This document shows, piece after piece, positions 1 through 11,921 of a DNA stretch of 64,000 bases. The number at the start of each line of letters is the position of its first letter. Within the stretch, counting starts at the first letter, position 1. The DNA comes from Gyromitra esculenta (taxonomy: Eukaryota > Ascomycota > Pezizomycetes > Pezizales > Discinaceae). The notes under the pieces are model-generated. The model searched no databases. It saw nothing but the letters and a program-made list of their open reading frames with translations, and was not told the origin of the DNA. The translations under genes were made by a program, and so were the position numbers. The stretch lies in contig JBCAML010000020.1 of assembly GCA_038503075.1 (NCBI GenBank), positions 186,001 through 250,000 of the forward strand. The letters are read 5' to 3'.

Positions 1-1262
1 GGATGGGATTAAACTCATACTGTAATGTGCTCGCTCATATAGGCGCTGCGGATGTGTTCTTGTGTGGAAAATATCGCTCGGTGACGAACATGATTCCATC
101 AACTAAGCGGTCAATTTAAAGATTCCTGGAGGGCCGGCGCAGCTGTACGGTTGGTACTTTGAATGTCCATGTGCCTGGCTAATGTTCGAAAGTCAAATAG
201 CTTGTCGTGTCTCGTATAACCGCCCCGATTAGTGATCGGCGAAGCCATCCGTACCAACAGATGTTACTGTTGTTGCCGGTGCGAGATATGGTAAATGCTG
301 ATGGGGGTAACAGCGGGGTTTAGATGAATGACTGGAGTGGAATTCCCAAGCCCCGTGACCAAACTGAAAAAGACCGCCTCAGTGAATCAAGAAAAAGTGA
401 TCTCTATGATTTATATAGGGAGTGGTGCTGGTGGAGGGAGTGTAAACGTTGTGTTTTAAATCTGTGCTTTTGTGGATATCTGCATTAGAGAGTGTTCGAG
501 ATGTACAGGTGAAGGATGAAGGTCAATATCATCACAGAGCTTCCATTGGTATAATGGAAGCTCTTGCGAAGTAGAAATGTTCTTAACGGAAAAGTAATTT
601 GTTCGATATATCTCGTGTGCTTGTTGTTTAATTGCTTTCCGTGTTAATGCCCTGCTGATGATACTCGCCAGAGCGCAATACCTACCTACTTTGATACGGA
701 ATGGAAATAACTGCTCAAGTAGTATCAAGGGGCTGTTGCTGTTTGTTTGTGATGAAATACAAAAGGTGTGTCGAAGTGTGTGAAAATTTGTAAATGTGCT
801 TGTCAGTGTAGGAGTAAGAGAAATAGGGTGACTACATGTATGTCTAATGGCAATCCTGGAACGCCGAGAAGGCACGCACAAAAACTCTGCGATCATCGAT
901 ACGTGAATGGATCTACGTTCTGGCGATTTGCGTATACAATTGTTGTGGACCAACTCGAGAATCCGAGTGATACGTTGTGAATTCGCATAACTTAAAGATT
1001 TCGCCTATCACACCAATGTCGTAAAGTTTTCGGAAATAGAGATATAGCGAAACGGGTGGAAATGGCGTCTCTATATATCTTTCAATAACAAATCACATAT
1101 GAATTGATAGAGGGAATATATTTGGATAGCGAGATGGTTAAACGTAGAGAGATTGGTCAAAATGACTTGAGGGATGAGAACTACACGTAATTAAGCATAA
1201 ACTAATGAAGCATAAACTAATCAAGATAACATTCCATAATAAATAAAATCCAAGCCAGACCT
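1..1262. other. gene-free left edge with one small hairpin
   Basis: No reading frame here begins with a convincing ATG or resembles a known family. The longest one, on the minus strand around 456-953, opens at a TTG and looks compositionally random. The only structure I see is a hairpin at 536-564. Confidence 0.5.
536..564. repeat. 12-bp perfect inverted repeat (hairpin)
   Basis: AGAGCTTCCATT at 536-547 is followed by a 5-nt loop GGTAT and its exact complement at 553-564. It lies in non-coding sequence. Function is unknown; it could be the core of a small fold-back element. Confidence 0.7.
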
Positions 1263-1958
1263 CTACTCACCCGTCCTTCTCCGTGAGCCAAGCGGGAATG
1301 CCATGGACATAGCCCTCCTAAGTCCACGAGGTCGTGGGCCCTTATCATCCGGATCGTCCTTTTTCTTCCCGAGAGCCTTGATCTTGATCAGCACCGAAGT
1401 ACCCAATCTCTTGAATTTATCGCGCTTACGAGATCTAGCAGCGGCTTGATCGGTGTGGATAGAGACCGCTCCCCCCTCCTGCTCCTCCTCAATCTCCTGC
1501 TGCTGAAATTCTTCCTCCTCCGCCTCTCCTACTGTATCCCCTTGATCCCCCATAGGAGGTGCAACAGGTGCAGGACCTACCTCTGACTGTGTTGCATTCC
1601 TAGATGCCCAATCCTGCAGACTCTCAGAATCCCTGCTCACTGTCAGCGAAATACGATGCCACGATCTTGTCTCATAGTCGTAGTGCATCTGCCTTGTGGG
1701 TGACTCGAACGAGGATGAGCGCCGAAGCGGGTCACCACCAATCACAGCCAAAGGAGGACGGGCAGGAGCAGGGGATGGATTGTGCAGCGCGAGAGCTTCT
1801 TGAAGTGCTGAGACAAGCTCGACACGAACATTGGGCAGTGTGGGAAGCATCAGCTGGATCGGTGGAGGGACGGGTGGATCTTCAAAAATTTCGAATGGAG
1901 CGGATTGGCGATCCCTGTCGGAATTGCGAACACTGCTGTTCTGGTTCTGGCGAGACAT
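1263..1958 (-). CDS. orphan low-complexity protein with acidic segment and basic C-terminus
   Basis: An intact single-exon reading frame of 231 residues starts at an ATG at 1958. I do not recognise a domain. The N-terminal half is rich in proline and serine (PPVPPP near residue 29), with one short aromatic stretch YDYETRSW near residue 94. Residues about 136-160 are strongly acidic and glutamine-rich. The last 60 residues are basic (RKRDKFKR, GKKKDD, GSRRRTGE), as in a nuclear or membrane-peripheral protein. No signal peptide or membrane segment is visible. Length, absence of stops and biased composition support a real gene; the function is open. Confidence 0.6.
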   Translation of the reverse strand: MSRQNQNSSVRNSDRDRQSAPFEIFEDPPVPPPIQLMLPTLPNVRVELVSALQEALALHNPSPAPARPPLAVIGGDPLRRSSSFESPTRQMHYDYETRSWHRISLTVSRDSESLQDWASRNATQSEVGPAPVAPPMGDQGDTVGEAEEEEFQQQEIEEEQEGGAVSIHTDQAAARSRKRDKFKRLGTSVLIKIKALGKKKDDPDDKGPRPRGLRRAMSMAFPLGSRRRTGE

Positions 1959-2621
1959 TGGTAATAAATGTGTTGAGTAATGTGGATGAATAATTGTTTG
2001 AGTGGTGAGAAAAGGGATAATTTGCGGGGACTAGAATTTGATATTTATATCGTTAGCTTGAAATCTAGATGCATGAGTTGAATTCCAACTTGAAGCGCAA
2101 AAAGTGACGGCACATATAATATAGATACTCATTTTGTTCAATGTTTTTCGAAGGATGTCAAGATGGTAAGCGATCGACATAGTTGTCACAAGCAACATGG
2201 GCCTATACGTGTTCGGTAGTCCCTTCTATCATCCGTTAGTGTATATATCAAAGATTCTGGGGTTTATCGTTTTTGATCGCCTCGAAAAATCTGTTGTTGA
2301 TTATAAAGTTTGTAGTATGTATCGGGCAGCGAGGTTATTTTAGTTGACTGCTACGCCGTTAGCAGTTACCGGCAAGGGTCGTTCATTCCTTAGCTCGACA
2401 AAGCCCTAACACCGGACATCAGCCTACGTCCGTCCAATGGTAGCGGAGTTATATCTAAACATGTGCAGAAGGGAGTACGTATCCGAGTGATACGCTATGA
2501 CTACATATTCACCAAGAATTTCCCCAGCCCCTCTATCGCGTGTAACAAGCGTATCAAACTGATTAGTTGATCACATATACAACTCATGACCCACCGTTGT
2601 CTTGAAAGACTACACAATCTG

Positions 2622-2848
2622 GAGTCGTTCCTGGGTGTATGACGAAACTGGAGGTGTGACGAATCTCACCCAAAATCAACGGAGCGCGAAGAAAAAAACA
2701 CGAAAAAGTTGGTAGTGTCTATGGAGAGTGAATGGGATTCTCCTGATAGCTCGAAAAGGGAAGAACTTTGATCTTATTGATTTTAATTTTTGACTTCTTA
2801 GGAAATTCGTCACACCCCCCAGTTTCGTCATACACCTAGGAGCGACTC
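2622..2848. mobile_element. MITE-like element with about 43-bp terminal inverted repeats
   Basis: The arm at 2622-2664 (begins GAGTCGTTCCTGGGTGTATG) is nearly the reverse complement of 2805-2848 (ends ATACACCTAGGAGCGACTC). The interior is about 140 bp and has no coding capacity. This is the architecture of a non-autonomous DNA transposon. I could not identify an unambiguous target-site duplication, so the outer limits are approximate. Confidence 0.75.
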
Positions 2849-3107
2849 TACAGTTGTTCGGAATTTATCCCTCTATGAGACAAGTCTCAAAACTACTGCG
2901 GTTGCTATAACAACAAGCAGTCTGCTTGAGGGATATAGCGCCAGAGCTAGCCGATGATTCCCACGTGAGTATTTAATACTTCGTGCATCCTTCAACTTTC
3001 ATTGTAATTGAAACACTATTAGATCTATAGCCTTCTCGAACGTGTACTCAATCAAAACCTTTTGCATACATTGGTCATATCTTCTCAGGTCATTATCACT
3101 ATTCTAT

Positions 3108-5072
3108 ATGGACTACTCAAAGACCCCCGAGTATGATCCAGACACATCCAGAAGGAGGGAATTACTCCACCGTCCTTCATCATCAGTTCATCGTTCCCCT
3201 AGCCAACCAACGGAGGCATATCCACCTCGTTCACTCAATCAACAGCTATCTAATTTGTCTTTGAACAGCACACCTGTGATACATGGAGAAGGCTACGGCC
3301 AGAGAATTGATAGTCCTGAGGATTTCAAAGGCTCAAGGACCTTTGAAATCCCGTTTATCCTTGTCCCCATTGTTATGGGTATTCACGGTGACAATATTAG
3401 AAAAATACAGCGGGAATCTGGAGTCATACGAGTTCATATTCATCCGTCATCTCCAAGTGATCCAACTGGTATGAGGATGTGTGAGGTTTGGGGAGATAGG
3501 GAACGAACAAGAGCTGCAAAAAAGATGATAGAAGATATCATTCATAAGCACGGTAAGTCCTACGCGTAGAATGACAGATTCTAGCCACTTAGACATCCAC
3601 TAACATCATCTATTCAGACCAATGGTCTGTTATTAAGTTGCCGCAGCATCAAGTACATCTCATTATTGGTCCTGAAAAACGATTCCAGCGTGAGCTTCAG
3701 ACTAGATCGGGTTGCCAAATTGTTGTCGGGGCGAGAAAGTCTGCTACAGATAACGAGCGAGAGATTTACTTAGTTGGTACATCGGAGGCCCAGGCTGATG
3801 CAAGAATTTTAATCAATCAATATGTAGCCGGTGATAACTTTTCAGGTAGGAGTGAGCCTGCTGCTGCCTCAAAGATCATGAACATCCAGCCAGAAATGAT
3901 GCAATATGTAATTGGGAAAGGTATTTGTCATTCGAGCTACGATAGCCAGCTCAGTACTGATGTGTTTCGACTGTAGGAGGTGAGATATTGCAAAGGATTA
4001 AAAGTAAAACAGGTTGCCGGATATGGTATGACCGTAGCTTTGAACGGAGCGGGAATGGTACATTTTCAAACCAGAAAATAATTCTCAGCGGCACTGATCT
4101 TTCGGTTGCAGCAGCAGCATGTTCTATTGAAGCTATTCTAAAGGTGAGTGCAGGTTCAAGATTGATATTTACAACTGTATTGTTGGGCTAATGTACCAAC
4201 AGGAGGAAAAAGATAGGATCGAAAGAGACGCTAGGAGAAACGCAATGTTTTTCGAGATGTCTGGTGTTCACCACTCTCACCACTCTCGCTATGGAAGAGC
4301 TCACAGCGTATACGACGCATCAGGACATCAATCCGATACAATTTCACATACTACAACTGAGCTCCTCACAGGGTCTCAAAATTCACCTCCATTTCGGAAC
4401 CAGTTAGCTTTCCCATCACAGCTAAGAGAGGTAGGAGCCCCCGTGCCTGGACACAGAAACATACCGAGATATGGTATAGCGCACATGGAAGCCTCTCGCC
4501 AACTTGGTTCAAGTGGAACGGAATACTGGAGAGTTCGTCCTTATGTGCGAAGTGGCAATGTTCCAACACCAAGAGACGCAGTACAGGCTTCCGGCCACTT
4601 TCCCAGCCTCCATGTTTTGCAATCCGCCACCTCTAGCTCAGGGGAAACTATGTCCTCCGCATATCAGCCTCATAATCGCGATCATAATGATAGATCTGTG
4701 GTTGACAGTAGTATTGGGTCAAGCAGCTATCAACATCCCTCACGAGTTGATCCTCTTCAAGCAGCACAGAGGCCCCAGATAGTGGATCCTTTTCAAGGAG
4801 CGTCAGCCTATATTCCCCAGCCAACGTCTACAGGAACTGCCCATCTACCGTTTGGTAGCTCTGTCCTGGAAAAAAATTCACAAAACGGTGGCACTGGACT
4901 TGCAGCAGGCCAACGGGCGGCGATGTTAGGTAACGCCCTGAGATTGAACATGTCAATGAGCACAGGAGGCTATCAGGCACACCGTGGTGGCTCGCGTAGG
5001 GGAAGGGGAAGAGGAGGTAAAGGGATCGACGGCGATGCCTTGCCCGATGTGCCAAAAGGGGGAAAAAAATAG
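3108..5072 (+). CDS. triple KH-domain RNA-binding protein
   Basis: This predicts a 594-residue RNA-binding protein from four exons: 3108-3552, 3618-3920, 3977-4143 and 4203-5072. All introns are GT..AG (GTAAGT, GTATTT, GTGAGT donors) and phases agree (1, 1, 0). KH1 is at about residues 77-148 with GxxG as GIHG. KH2 is at about 149-215 and its loop reads GPEK, so the second glycine is lost and nucleic-acid contact may be weakened. KH3 is at about 225-305 with a textbook GKGGEILQRIKSKTGC. The 290-residue tail is Ser/Gln/His-rich, looks disordered, and ends in an RGG-like box (HRGGSRRGRGRGGKG). The family binds single-stranded RNA or DNA in post-transcriptional control. An in-frame ATG at 3042 would add 22 residues; I prefer 3108 because the extension looks like leader sequence. 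Confidence 0.85.
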
Positions 5073-6793
5073 AAACAAGAGGACTAGCTGGATGTTATAG
5101 CTTTCAGACATAAACATCAACATCATGCGATGTTCATCAATTATAGTTGTTAATTCATTATACAAAAAGAGGTTTTAAAAGGTGAGACTTCTGTGTATAA
5201 TAGTCATGCTAATGAACCAACAAATAAATTCAATTACTGTAATCCTTTTAGATCACTAGATTTGTGTTATCATGTGTGGCAGATTTTCCTATTGTCTACC
5301 AATATGCCTCGGTTTCAGATTGCGTGTCTGCGTAACTGGCCCCAGCCAATGGATAGTTTAGGCTAGTATACTATCCTAGGGTTGGGCTCGAAAGTTTGTA
5401 TCTTCGTCCCTGTGAAATGCGCCTCTTTAATGTCCGCTGTTTAGATTCCGTCATGTTGATTTAATCAAGACAACTTATGAGAACATGCAAGGCAACAACG
5501 GTGGAGCCATTAAAACATAGATTAACCCTGTCGCAACGCCGACCCTGATGTTCCGAATACACTTGCCCTCGCGCAACACGTCTAGTGGTCAGTTGCACGG
5601 CGCCAATCATCCACCGATCATTTGATCAATACTAGTCTGGAGGGTGAGATCTTCATATGAGTCGTGTTTCCTCTCCATTCCCCGTAATCGCCGAGATTCC
5701 TTCTATAATGTAGAAGTTTTCCGCGAGCAGAAGGCGGAATCAAGCAGCTGGTATTTTTTCTTGCTCCGAGGTTCGAGCTCTTAGATATTGCATTTTTTCA
5801 GCTTCTGCTACTTCGACGATCGTTGTTTTGCTATCGACTGTAGATTTTATCATTAGCAATCCCGTTAATTATGTATACAGCAGAGTATGTTTTTATCAAC
5901 TTACATCTCCGAAAGAGTATCAGGAATGGTATGATACCGATTATGATACTACAGTTCAATCGCCCTATAAGGGCTCTCTGCAGGCGAAAATCAATACCCT
6001 TATAGAGCAGTTACCCTTATAGAAAAACCAAGTGATTTATCATGAAGTGTGTGAATTACTGCAAACCGGCATTCACTGGCATGGGGATTCTAGATTCATT
6101 GAGAGCGTGTTCCTTTTGCAGTTCAAATAAACTCATCTTTCCAAGAAACTCCACTGTTTTAGATGGATTTATGTATGTGGATGGTGAGAATAGCTTTCAA
6201 GTTTAGCTAATTTGCGATCGATCCTGGGCCCAGTATTTTGAATAGCCCCTATCACAAAAATAGCCCTAATCGTACGCTAGCTATAAGGGTATTCTTATAA
6301 AGCGATACCCTTATTTTACAACGCAACATAGCCTAGGGCTGCCAGCCATACCCTTATAGAGCAGATACCCTTATAAGCCGATCCTCTATAGTCTACGCTG
6401 AGCGAGATTGCATAAGGGTGGATGAAATTGGGCCGCTTTTACATAGACCTCATTCCAAAATCTCATGGTTAGACGCTATATGCTCTCCATAGCCAGCGCT
6501 ATGTACCAAGCGGCAGCCGTCTAACAAATTTCAACTGATTGACTGGTGCACTAGGTGAGAGTATACCTGAAAAGCTACGCTATAGCATCTACGAACTGTC
6601 TACCCGTTTAATCATGCAGCTGCTATGCACTATACTCTTTCAAATTTTTACTCTACAACAGGTGGCCACCTGGATGCGATACCGGCTGCAACAGCCTATA
6701 ACCCCAGCGAGTAGTATACACCAATATAAATCCTTAGTCGAGTATCTCGGGGGCAATTGGGTAACTACCCTGACCAAAGCAGCGATCATTGGT
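5073..6793. other. gene-free stretch with degraded transposon end sequences
   Basis: No supported gene. The short reading frames at 5828-6022 and 6539-6946 look like chance. The stretch contains the CCCTTATA repeat cluster listed separately. Confidence 0.5.
5958..6425. repeat. cluster of CCCTTATA/TATAAGGG short inverted and direct repeats
   Basis: The octamer TATAAGGG or its complement CCCTTATA recurs many times in both orientations. Clear copies are near 5966, 6001, 6013, 6282, 6353 and 6368, several within CTATAAGGGTAT or ATACCCTTATAGAGCAG. Clusters of one short motif in both orientations are typical of the subterminal transposase-binding repeats of hAT-like elements. Clear ends and a target duplication are not visible, so this is probably a remnant. 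Confidence 0.5.
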
Positions 6794-7768
6794 TCACACT
6801 GTACAGCCTGTTCTGGATCGCAGATTCCCCAGAATTATGCCGGTCGCTTTATAAGGATTGACCTCAGGATGAGCGTAACGGACGTGCTTCTCAGCCCCTT
6901 TAGCATAAACGGGGCCACTCATGTTACACAAATGACACCAGTATAAATCGGTATTAAGGTGTACGAAACCCATGTGTTTGTAGAGTTTGTCGTATGTGAG
7001 GAAATCAGTCCTATTGGGGCAATCGACCTTCGGGCAGAAGGCTGAGTATTTATGACCGGTTTCTTGATGAATGACCAATTCTTTCAGAGTGACATATTGC
7101 TGTTTGCACAAGTAGGACGCACACTCGTATGTTGATCTCCCCTTGAGAATGATGGGTTTGTTTGGTGTACACTTGGAGATAGCACCCTTGTATGGCACAT
7201 GCTTCTTGTCGAGAATGGTCCCGGTTTGCTGCTCGGTGCGTTGCTGGCATTTTCTTTCCAATCCACCGTATGGGCAATGGATGAAAGAATGCGAGATCAC
7301 TTTGCAAGTCGAACAGTGATGCTGAAAACGACACTCAAGCCGCTGGCAGTATCCCATGTTCCACTGATCACAAGTATTCTTAGATTTCCATTGCTGGTAT
7401 TGTTTAACTGGCTTTTTCTCATTAGTCGTTGTATGACGAAACTATGAGCTGGATACTCACATTGAACGGTGGCCTCTGATTACCAGAGATGAAGTCACGA
7501 GAGAATTGACGTAGCCTGGGAGTCTCTTTGACTTTGCTGTGTTGGAATGGCCGCGATTGCAGATTGGATGTACTGTGGATCTCTAGATCAATGCGATGAT
7601 CATTAGTATCGCTCACGCAGCCTTTCAACATAGCGTAATAGGTTTACCTCTAGCTTTTCCAGCAGAGATTTCCTTCTCCTTTTCCATCCGATGCGTAGGC
7701 GGTGCGGCTGATGCACCAAATGTAGGTGATAGATTGCCTGTGATGTCGGCTGAGGACGCCTCAACCAT
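6794..7768 (-). CDS. zinc-finger protein with C-x7-C knuckle and three C2H2-like fingers (paralogue 1 of 3)
   Basis: I assembled a 280-residue protein from three exons on the minus strand: 7768-7648, 7582-7461 and 7393-6794. Donors are GTAAAC and GTGAGT, acceptors CTAG and CCAG, with CTAAT branch sites and matching phases (1, 0). Residues 89-121 form a CCHC/CCCH-like knuckle: C89, WNMG, C97, C102, H107, C108, C111, H116, H120, C121. Similar C-x-x-[FW]N-x-G-x-C modules occur in gag-like proteins of mobile elements and in some RNA-binding proteins. Three further fingers follow: C172/C177/H190/H195, C201/C206/H221/H226 and C234/C237/H251/H256. The last two are joined by HLNTDLYWCHLC. The N-terminal 80 residues are unstructured. 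Two paralogues of the finger block lie at 42.4 and 44.0 kb. Nucleic-acid binding is likely; cellular role unknown. Confidence 0.75.
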
Positions 7769-10249
7769 CCTGACTCTCCTCCAACAATCCCTTATTAAAA
7801 GAAAAAAGGTATAGGATATAAATTGGCGAGGGAGAGAAATCGAAATATTCGTGGAGTAAAAAATTCATTTGATCGAGTGACCACAAACAAGTCACAAGTG
7901 CCACCAATAATTTTCCGCATTGCTTGGCGAACACCGTATAATGCAGCAAGTGTAGGCGCTGCACGGCCAAAATTAATCCTGCTAGGTATTTTTTCTGTGA
8001 TTGTCGCTGAAGCTAGGTCCTAGTTGCCGTCATAAACTGTTTTCCCAACCGGATGATAGTATTTCCGTTGGTCCCTGTACGTACTTTCTTGGCCGCTACA
8101 GAATTAGCTTGTCGATGAAATTTATATTGGTCAACGAGTGTAATACATAGAATGCTTAAACTCGGAGCACAAATATGGCAGGAGAGCAGAGGAGAATTAG
8201 TCCTAGATTGGCGCAAACGCATACAAGATAACATAAGCATGGTGATGTTTCGCCTAACGATCATCTCTATTATCGAAACCGCGGATCAGTAGGTATAGGC
8301 ATCTTGAAAATGCCTTGGAAGATCTATTAGCAGGAAAATAAAGCTTGTTTGGTCCGGTACAAGCAGCAAAGTCCCTCGTAATAATAATGAAGACCGACTT
8401 TGTTATACGAATTGATACCTACTCATGTGAACATGTCTCCGTGGTCTTAGGCCCTCTCCCAGCCTGAACATCTCGACCCGGTTGGATGGTGGATCTTTTA
8501 AATTCGTTATATTTATTAAGGTCGATTGCAGGGTGCATGTCCACTTGCGCCCAGTATTGAATTCTCAAAAGAATGGTTTAACCAACGTGACAAAAGTGAA
8601 GAGTTTTTTAACACCGAAGGAGTCACAAGCCAAATTCCGTTACCGGAGATTCTTAGGTTCCGTATTGGATAATTTGTTTTAGCAGGAATTACGTTCATCC
8701 GTAAGTGGATTAAACGATTTTCTAGACATATCAGTCAGAAATTACTAGATTCAGTGCTGCAGAACCGCAGGGAGACGAACAGCCATAGCGCTGACTCTTC
8801 AGCAGCGTTGCTTGAACACTTAAAGCTCAAGCTTTTATGCTACAATACGTGATAATATAACGAATCTCCCATAACGAACTATCTCATCTCCGCGTCATCT
8901 TTGTTGATATAACTAGTCCTTCCGATGCAGCAGTAACGCGTCATATTCCACTACTGATTCCAGAATGTCTGACGAAAGCGCTCGCACACCCTTGATATTT
9001 TTTTGCTATCTCCCTCACGTAAACGCTCTGCACGAACCACGGTGGCCCTTCCTCGAGCAAGTGCAACGCCACGCCCTTTCTTATGTCTGTTTCGGAACAT
9101 AGGAGCATGCCTATATCTCTCATTCTCGTTATATGTATGGAGCAAAAGAGAATATCGAGTAGGTATATGAACCTCATACCTCAAGATATCAGGCACAACA
9201 ACGAAACGAATATGTGAACCACGAATGAATGCTCTTGAAAGTGGGGAAAACTGTCCGTTACGAGTTGCTTGTAAAGCGTAGGCAATTTGTAGGTTCCAGT
9301 TATCGTAGACTGCAGAGGAAGTTGAAATATCTGTTAGTTTGTGTCAAAAATTCACTTTCTCTGTTCGACGTGGGGGTTTACCTTCAAGAAGAGTGCCTCG
9401 AACGGAGGAACCATCGTAGAGCTCCACTGTGCAGATGTGACCCTAGGCATACCTGATTAATTTCATGAGATCGTGAAGATAGGATGTAAATGATGCTTGT
9501 ACTTGAGCTTCTGCCAGAAGCTTGACGGGGACACCGATTCCACGCATTGCTGCTGAACCGTAATGGGTTTAATGTCGAGTGATCTAAGTGGAGCACCTTA
9601 GTTTAAGGCTATTAGAGAATAGGTTAAATGGAATCCGTGATTAGAATACAGTGGCCTCACTCGGTCGAAAGAGTAGCTCTAGGTTTAAGGAAGTGAACAC
9701 TCCTTCATCGGACTCGCCTATCTTTAGCTTGTGTGCAGACCCATACTCACAGCAACTAAGGGCTGTAGTGCAAGAGCTATGCCTGCCTCCTATTTCACCT
9801 ATGACTAGATGTATGGATGGCAACACAACTCTTTGGACTCTAACACATGAAGGTAGTGCTCTGCGCCCTAAATTTCACGGAATTTCACCCGCATATTGGA
9901 GCAGCCTGATGGACGGATATATTTGTAACAGCTACGTTTCTGAGGTTTCTAGATAAAACATGGTCACAATTGTGGCCGCAAGCTGTCTAGGGGAGCTCTG
10001 AATCCTTTTACCCGGAAAACGCCACGTTTCTTAATCATTGTATTTGATTTTCATCCCGAGTTCGGAACAAAGAAACTGTACTATCAATGAAGCTTGATTT
10101 CGACAGCAAAATAAGCAAAAAATCGGAGGTAAACGTCCAGATGACAAATCTCCCGTCTTATCACTAACCCATGCCAAGCGATTATACTCATATAGACACA
10201 CGGTTAATCAAACAATAAATTCTCGCATCAAAACTCAACCTCAGCCCAA
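7769..10249. other. gene-free stretch of 2.5 kb
   Basis: Reading frames here are short, mutually overlapping and start at non-ATG codons or in random-looking sequence. I see no domain, RNA gene or clear repeat. Confidence 0.45.
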
Positions 10250-10900
10250 TCATATCAAGAAGTCCTCGTCATCTGGAACATAGTCTCCAACTAAGCGTCG
10301 ATTTTCATGCATGTCCAATGCATGCCATCCCCGGTCCTGTCTGCCAAGCCGCACCTCAAAATCAGCCAAATACTGAATGACTTCGGGGTCGCCTTGAACG
10401 GTTGCAACGTAGAGCGGGGTTTGTCCTGCATTATTTGTCTCGAAAACTCGAGATCCAGCATGTAATAGGCGTTCGATTATTGGTACACTGCTGCCCGCAG
10501 CTGCTTCGTGCAATGCAGTATTGCCCTTGTTATCTTTAATATGGACATCAGCACCACGTTTCACAAGCGAATCGACAGTATCTTTATCTCTCTGTGATGC
10601 CATATGTAGGGCAGTGCGTCCGTTAGGACCTGGGAGATTCACATCCGCTCCACGACCTACAAGCCATTTGATGACCGGGGGTAATACATTCCGAGCAGCA
10701 AGATGGATAGGAGCGAACTGATCGTCATCGAACTCGTTAGGAGGCGGGTTGTAATCGCGGATGAGGAATAAGATAGCATCTAAATGGCCTTCTTTGATAG
10801 CGACATGGAGGGCATCAGCAAGGAGTTTTTCATCTCGCTTCTTGTGGGTGCTCAGATACAGGTACATCCGTGTAACGCTACCCTTTGCCGTTGCCCACAT
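10250..10900 (-). CDS. ankyrin-repeat protein (paralogue A)
   Basis: The frame from ATG 10900 encodes 216 residues with four to five ankyrin repeats. Visible hallmarks are APIHLAARN, GADVNLPGPNGRTALHMASQ, GADVHIKDNKGNTALHEAAA and GQTPLYVATVQGD. Ankyrin repeats are protein-binding scaffolds. The N-terminal block WATAKGS aligns with WALIKASKKGS and FLKAAAKGS in the two downstream minus-strand paralogues. The frame stays open upstream of 10900, and an ATG-initiated frame at about 11168-11006 ends at a good donor (GTAAAG). Its phase does not match the acceptors I can see, so a first exon is possible but unproven. Partner and function are unknown. Confidence 0.75.
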   Translation of the reverse strand: MWATAKGSVTRMYLYLSTHKKRDEKLLADALHVAIKEGHLDAILFLIRDYNPPPNEFDDDQFAPIHLAARNVLPPVIKWLVGRGADVNLPGPNGRTALHMASQRDKDTVDSLVKRGADVHIKDNKGNTALHEAAAGSSVPIIERLLHAGSRVFETNNAGQTPLYVATVQGDPEVIQYLADFEVRLGRQDRGWHALDMHENRRLVGDYVPDDEDFLI

Positions 10901-11921
10901 AAACCAGTTCTTCGTAAATGGAGGTGTGTCCTTAAAAACTATGCACAAGTCAGAGAAAGGCCAGTGGGCTATTGTTTCACGCACTGGGTTCACGAACCCT
11001 TTACCCTATTCGATATAACCGCTGCCTTAGCCTTCAGTTGGACAGCTTTGGCACCTGCCCACTTCCGAAGTCGGCTCTTCGGCTTGGACATGTCCTTAGC
11101 GATGACTATAGGCGCAGGCCATCTTTGACCTGCGACAGCCGAATCAAGAACAGAAGGTGGCTGATTCATTAACTGGAGTGAGAAACTAGCAGCAGTCAGA
11201 TTGGAAAAAATGGGATAAAAGAATAAAGATAGTTATAATCGGATAAGGATGTTCGTGATAGTGGAGAAGGAGGGATCCGATATGCAAGTTCAATGCTGCA
11301 GTCCTGGCCAACAGTGTGATCATCCGAGGCTGGCAGTCCAAGCCTTGCGTTAGGCACATTCTGATAACATCAGTCCGAGCTTTTACTCTCTGTAGGGTTG
11401 CAAGCTCGAATAGCATATCGGACCATGAGGCTTCCACAACATCTAATCGGGATAAGACAAATTCGATATAGTATGCTACCAAATACGATGGGTATCTAAC
11501 TCCTCGGTTGGTCTAGTTATCCCTCTCAACCAAGAGATATATATTATTCGATAACCAGAATACGAAAATGATGGGATGCACGAGAGGGGTATCAGATTTA
11601 TTAGCCATAAGTAATTTCTTCGAATAATAAGTGGCAGCGTGCCACGCTACGAAAGGCTGTGGCTATGAAATTGTGCGGTGTAGGCAATTACGGTTCGTCA
11701 ACTCTACAAATAGATAGACATCACTCTTAGTAATTTAAACCTATTACTCGTACAATAGATTGAGACTAGAGAAAAATACACAAGTCGAACCATTCTCATG
11801 TTTATAAAAGCTGACAACAGTCAAGCAACGCCTAACTCGTAAATAGTTACTTACGGCCGCGAGTATATCCACTCCCAGACTCATAACCTATCCTATCAAC
11901 TACCTCCAAATTCGATTATTT
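10901..11921. other. upstream region of ankyrin gene A, possible missing exon
   Basis: On the minus strand an ATG near 11168 opens a 55-codon frame (MNQPPSVLDS...) rich in Lys and Ala, ending at GTAAAG. This may be a 5' exon of ankyrin gene A with an intron I could not resolve. The rest of the stretch shows nothing clear. Confidence 0.3.

Noticed and set aside
456..953. 165-codon minus-strand frame at the left edge
   Set aside because: Opens at TTG, composition looks random, no motif, and spans a hairpin.
6539..6946. Plus-strand frame overlapping the zinc-finger gene
   Set aside because: Antisense to the well-supported finger exon at its 3' half and no coding-like composition.
9651..9956. 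101-codon frame at 9.65 kb
   Set aside because: Begins at GTG, no family resemblance, no splice partners.
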